Shown here: piece by piece, positions 60,401 through 64,000 of the stretch | How positions within the stretch are numbered: position 1 is the first letter of the stretch | How the letters are laid out: each line of letters opens with the position of its first letter | From: Diacronema lutheri | Taxonomy: Eukaryota > Haptophyta > Pavlovophyceae > Pavlovales > Pavlovaceae | Assembly: GCA_019448385.1 (NCBI GenBank) | Contig: JAGTXO010000006.1 | Coordinates: forward strand, 1,240,001 to 1,304,000 | Length of the DNA stretch: 64,000 bases | Direction: 5' to 3' | Translations under genes and position numbers: made by a program | The notes under the pieces: model-generated | What the model was told of the DNA's origin: nothing | Database searches by the model: none | What the model saw: only the letters and a program-made list of their open reading frames with translations

Positions 60401-62794
60401 ACGACGCTCGGCACGCTTGCCACGGGCGTGTCGGGCAACCTTTTCGTCGGGCGGGGCCTCGAGCTCTCGTCCGCGCGGTTTGACGGTTTCATCGATGATC
60501 TCGCCCTTTTTGAATTCGCCCTCAGCCAGCAGGAGGTGACTGACGTGTACACGGGCGGATCGCCGGTGCGTGACATCATGTGGTTCTTTGCGCCGCAGCC
60601 GCCGCCCAGCCCGCCGCCGCCGCCCAGCCCCCCGCCCAGCCCGCCGCCCAGCTCGCCGCCGCCCGCCCCCCCCTCCCCGCCGCCGAGCCCACCGCCGCCC
60701 AGCCCGCCGCCCAGCCCGCCGCCCTCGCCGACCCCGCCGCCCAGCCCGCCACCCAGCCCACCGCCGAGCCCGCCGCCGAGCCCGCCGCCCAGCCCGCCGC
60801 CGCCCAGCCCGCCGCCCAGCCCGCCGCCGCCCAGCCCGCCGCCCAGCCCGCCGCCCGGCTCGCCGCCCAGCCCGCCGCCCAGCCCGCCGCCGCCCAGCCC
60901 GCCGCCCAGCCTGCCGCCCAGCCCGCCGCCGAGCCCTCCGCCACCCAGCCCGCCGCCCAGCCCGCCGCCCGGCTCGCCGCCCAGCCCGCCACCCAGCCCG
61001 CCGCCGCCCAGCCCGCCGCCCAACCCGCCGCCCAGCCCGCCGCCCAGCCCATCGCCGCCGCCGGTCCCGCCGCATCCCACGCCGCCGCCCTCCCCACCGA
61101 GCCCGCCGCCAAGCCCGCCGCCGTCTCCACCGCCCAGCCCGCCGCCGAGCCCGCCGCCCAGCCCGCCGCCCAGCCCACCGCCCAGCCCGCCGCCAAGCCC
61201 GCCGCCAAGCCCGCCGCCAAGCCCGCCGCCCAGCCCGCCGCCCAGCCCGCCGCCCTCGCCGCCGCCCAGCCCGCCGCCCAGCCCGCCGCCTAGCCCGCCG
61301 CCCTCGCCGCCACCCAGCCCACCGCCGAGCCCGCCGCCGCCGTCTCCACCGCCCAGCCCGCCGCCCAGCCCGCCGCCCAGCCCGCCGCCCAGCCCGCCGC
61401 CCAGCCCGCCGCCCAGCCCACCGCCCAGCCCGCCGCCCAGCCCACCGCCCAGCCCGCCGCCCAGCCCGCCGCCCAGCCCGCCGCCCTCGCCGCCGCCCAG
61501 CCCACCGCCCAGCCCGCCGCCCAGCCCGCCGCCCAGCCCGCCGTTCCCGCCGCCCTCGCCGCCGCCCGCGCCTCCGCCCATCGGTTGGTGCGCCTTTGAG
61601 GGCAACCATCTTGTCGAGCTGTGCGGCTGGACGCAAGCGACAACTGACGACTTCCAGTGGACGATGCACGCCGGCTCGACCGGCTCGCCCTTCACAGGGC
61701 CGGACGACGACCACACGAACTCGTCGGCGGGCACCGGCCAGCTCAGCGTGCCCTCGCCTTCGCGCGGGAAATACATGTACATCGAGGCCTCCTTCCCGCG
61801 CCTCGCGGGCGACACGGCGATCCTCGATTCGCCCGCCATCAACGTGACGCGCACGCCTGGATTCACCTTTTGGCGGCACCAGGCGGGCCACAAGCTTGGC
61901 GAGCTGCGCGTATACGGCGGGCCGGCCAACTCGAGCAGTTCGGCGGACATGGTCCTCCTCCTCGCGAGCAGCGAAGATTCTGGCGACAGGTGGCTTTGGA
62001 CGTCAATATGCCTGCCCGAGCGAGGCGTCAATGGCACCGCCATGATCCGGATTGAGGGCGAGGTGGGCGCGGGCTTCACCGGAGACATTGCGATCGACGA
62101 CGTGCACTTTGGCGAGTGCCTCGGTGCGCGCACTGTGCCTGTGCTGCGCTGCCGCGCCTCCGCCTGCGCCGCGCCGCACCGCGCCGGCGTCAGACGGCGG
62201 CGACGTGGCTATCGGAGCCCAACCGCGCGCGGCTGACGCTCCTCGCCTGGCTCTCACACGCCCCCGCCGCTCCCCGCCGACGCTACGCGCGCAGTCACGC
62301 CGCCGCCCTCGCCGCCGCCGCCGCCACCGCCACCCTCGCCGCCACCTCCGCCCTCGCCGCCTCCGCCTCCGTGTGAGCGCCCCACCGAGTATGTCATCAT
62401 TGAGGATGGTGGCATCTGCGACCAGGCGGACCCGTCCGTGTACGGCGTGTGTGACCCGTGCGGGACAGCCGAGCGGTACGCGCCGCGCCGAGTCGCGTCG
62501 TCGCGTACTTTGCGAGCAGCGCGCGCGCGCGCGAGCCGTGCGCGCACGCGCGCACGGCCGCCTGTGGCCATGCAAAAGGGCAAGCGCGCTCACCCCTCCT
62601 GGCCGCGCGCTGCCTTGCCCCCGTCCGACGTTCCTCTGGCATGCGCGCCTCGCAGCGGCCCGCTCGACTGCGTATGCGTCTCGTCCTTCATCAGGCGCAA
62701 GCGGCGGCACGCGCATGCAGCGTCGAAGCGCGAACTGCTCTTCGGAGGCGTACCGGGGGGCGACGACTTTTGCTACTGCCAACAGGTCGCGTAG
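57494..62794 (+). CDS. Secreted matrix protein: four LamG domains, PPS linkers, MAM domain
   Basis: Exons 57494-62123, 62295-62475 and 62656-62794 join in phase to give 1649 residues. A signal peptide (MRTAVGIAGRLLATALACAP) is followed by four concanavalin-like LamG domains at about residues 25-250, 253-470, 527-736 and 814-1026. Each has a pattern such as WRHVVVTYDE and IDDLALFNGALS. Hydroxyproline-type linkers (PPSPPPSP) separate domains 2-3, 3-4 and 4-MAM; the last is about 330 residues. The MAM domain (about 1364-1543) shows CAFEGNHLVELCGWTQ, YMYIEASFPR and GDIAIDDVHFGEC. Exons 2 and 3 add another Pro-rich linker and a Cys-rich tail (DGGICDQADPSVYGVCDPCG). Pherophorin-like linkers suggest a cell-wall or extracellular-matrix role. 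Confidence 0.9.
60590..61580 (+). repeat. 12-bp coding repeat array (CCGCCCAGCCCG, PPSP)
   Basis: Nearly one kilobase of imperfect 12-base units encoding PPSP, broken by PPGSPP, PPSLPP and PPVPPHPTPP. Shorter arrays of the same type occur at 58905-59070 and 59715-59932. Antisense frames (Gly/Ala or Arg-rich) are shadows. Confidence 0.93.
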
Positions 62795-63812
62795 ACGCTG
62801 CACGGGCTGCGGCACGGATCGCAAGTGGCCGGCCGCGAGCGCGTGTGCAGCGGTTTACGACGTGTTGCTGCTCTCCGTCATTCACACCATTGCCGCGCAG
62901 CACTGTTCACCAGCAACCGAGCTGTGGCCAGCCTTGGGCTGCGTGGCGCGCGCGCTGTGCCACCACGGTCACCTCAGCACCCATACGGAGGACGTAATTC
63001 CTGCCTTGAACTGTCTGCCTCTTTTCCCATTCCCCCCCCCCCACCCCCCCCCCCCCCCCCGCTCGTCGACATCAATCTGTTGGTCTCGAGCCTGATTGGC
63101 CTTGCCGTCAGGCGCGGGCAGGCGTGAGCGCGGTCACCAAACACGGGGTGTATTGATGTTCTTCAACTTCTACGTTCTTCTTGCCTTGGCTCTTGGGAGC
63201 CGTGCAGCTCAGCGCCATCGCCGCGCGCCCGCCGCCCTCGCACCAGGCGACGCGCGGCGGCGCGGAGGCTCGGTGTCTGCTTGCACGAGAGAAGTGCCCC
63301 GTGGGCGGCCACCACCGCTCGGGGCGGGCGGTGAGCGCACCGCTGCGCGTCTGTCGGCAGCCGCCGTCATCGCCTGCTTTCGGGTGCGCGGCGGCGTGAC
63401 GGAGCGCCGCACGCCGCGCTCGCGCGGCCCGCACCGCGGGCGGTCCGCGCGCGACAGCTGTGCGGCATCGGAGGCGGCCACGCTGGCGCCGACACTTGAC
63501 GCACGTCCGTCGCGTGCTGCGGGTTTTCCGACGCGCGCAGCGGGGCTTCGGCTACGCGCTCCGCCCGTCGCGCCTGTCGTCGTACCGCTGAACGAGGCCG
63601 TACGTCGCAGCCGCGGCAGCTCCGCCGGCGAGTTGGCCCCGGGCGGGGGCGGCACGAGCGCGCGCTGCGCGCTGAGCACCGCTGCGACGCCCGTGCACGC
63701 GGCGCCGTCCGCGCGCGCGCGCATGGCGGAAGCTGCAGCCTGAGCCGCGCGCGGCGCGGTCGCAGGCCGAGCCGGCGGAGGCCGGTGCGCGGGCAGCCCC
63801 GAAAGAACGGAC

Positions 63813-64000
63813 ATGCGCGGCGGCGTGGTGGCCGTGGGTGCATGTGCGACGACGTGTGCGCCAGCGAGCGGGTCGGATGACGCGACGTGCGGTGACGCGA
63901 CGTGCGGTGACGCGACGTGCGGTGACGCGACGTGCGGTGACGCGACGTGCGGTGACGCGACGTGCGGTGACGCGACGTGCGGTGACGCGACGTGCGGTGA
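63813..64000 (+). CDS. Possible partial ORF ending in DATCG pentapeptide repeats
   Basis: From ATG 63813 the frame reads MRGGVVAVGACATTCAPASG and then repeats DATCG until it runs off the right edge. It could be the start of a Cys-rich repeat protein or merely a minisatellite that happens to be open. The edge prevents a decision. Confidence 0.25.
   Translation, partial: MRGGVVAVGACATTCAPASGSDDATCGDATCGDATCGDATCGDATCGDATCGDATCGDATCG
63876..64000 (+). repeat. 15-bp tandem repeat, at least 8 copies, cut by right edge
   Basis: The unit GGTGACGCGACGTGC repeats perfectly from 63891 onward after one variant copy (GATGACGCGACGTGC) at 63876. Confidence 0.95.

Larger units (their letters stand above)
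62795..64000. other. 3' region of matrix gene and uncertain sequence to right edge
   Basis: A C tract lies at 63030-63061. Two overlapping open frames are weakly protein-like. One is on plus from 63156, starting MFFNFYVLLALALGSRAAQR like a signal peptide. The other is on minus from 63814 to 63209 (LPRLRRTASFSGTTTGATGG, Ser/Arg/Pro-rich). They cannot both be real and neither has a known domain. Confidence 0.3.

Noticed and set aside
59947-62133. Minus-strand open frame of over 700 codons rich in Gly
   Set aside because: It is the exact antisense of the PPSP-coding array and MAM domain of the matrix-protein gene.

Overview
The window is nuclear DNA from a very GC-rich, gene-dense unicellular eukaryote, most likely a photosynthetic flagellate with a complex (secondary) plastid, such as a haptophyte. 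This rests on four observations. Many genes carry GT-AG introns (typical donors GTGCGC, GTACGC, GTGAGT; acceptors GCGCAG) that can be joined by eye in phase. The gene set is eukaryotic: RPB6, ATG7, CAF1/CNOT7, DNA ligase I, a RAD51 paralogue, mitoferrin, ArfGAP and a Spg1/Tem1 GTPase. Several proteins start with a signal peptide followed by a basic Ser/Ala-rich stretch, the bipartite presequence of complex plastids. A TTC29-like TPR protein suggests a flagellum. The assignment to haptophytes is inference. No virus-like element, CRISPR array, rRNA or tRNA gene was recognised.

Layout. 0-9.9 kb: a 3' exon fragment, GrpE (-), an uncertain gene near 2.1-2.9 kb (+), a K+-dependent Na+/Ca2+ exchanger (-), a CDIN1-like nuclease (+), a CRAL-TRIO lipid-transfer protein (-), a 189-bp tandem array and a pfkB sugar kinase (+). 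9.9-24.7 kb: TTC29-like (+), CAF1 deadenylase (-), a GT61 glycosyltransferase (+), a tail-anchored histidine phosphatase (-), an LRR/coiled-coil protein (+), a plastid-type unknown (+), an RCC1-BTB protein (+), ArfGAP (-) and RPB6 (+). 24.7-37.2 kb: a Cys/Met PLP enzyme (-), an ankyrin protein (-), a DEVD-box helicase (-), ribosomal uL10 (+), a class 3 lipase (-), DNA ligase I (+), an Spg1/Tem1 GTPase (-) and a thiolase (+). 37.4-46.7 kb: a novel W-L repeat protein (-), TilS (-), an N-terminally anchored unknown (+), a TMEM185-like RING protein (-), a Tudor-PHD reader (+) and a second, frame-broken GT61 (+). 46.8-49.6 kb is extremely GC-rich, Ala/Arg-coding sequence with at least one credible spliced gene. 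49.7-62.8 kb: a HAD hydrolase (-), ATG7 (+), a SHOCT-tailed protein (+), a RAD51B-like recombinase (+), mitoferrin (-) and a 1649-residue secreted LamG/PPS/MAM matrix protein (+). The right edge carries a 15-bp repeat that runs off the window.

Organisation. The genes do not form one pathway. The striking feature is architecture. Genes alternate in strand. Around ten divergent pairs have start codons only 42-156 bp apart, and many convergent pairs nearly touch (RPB6 and the PLP enzyme are 9 bp apart). A T-rich element close to TTTTTGCC(GAG) recurs just upstream of start codons. Introns and 3' regions are rich in long C or G homopolymer tracts and short minisatellites. A fragment of the TilS 3' end is duplicated, in inverted orientation, beside ATG7.
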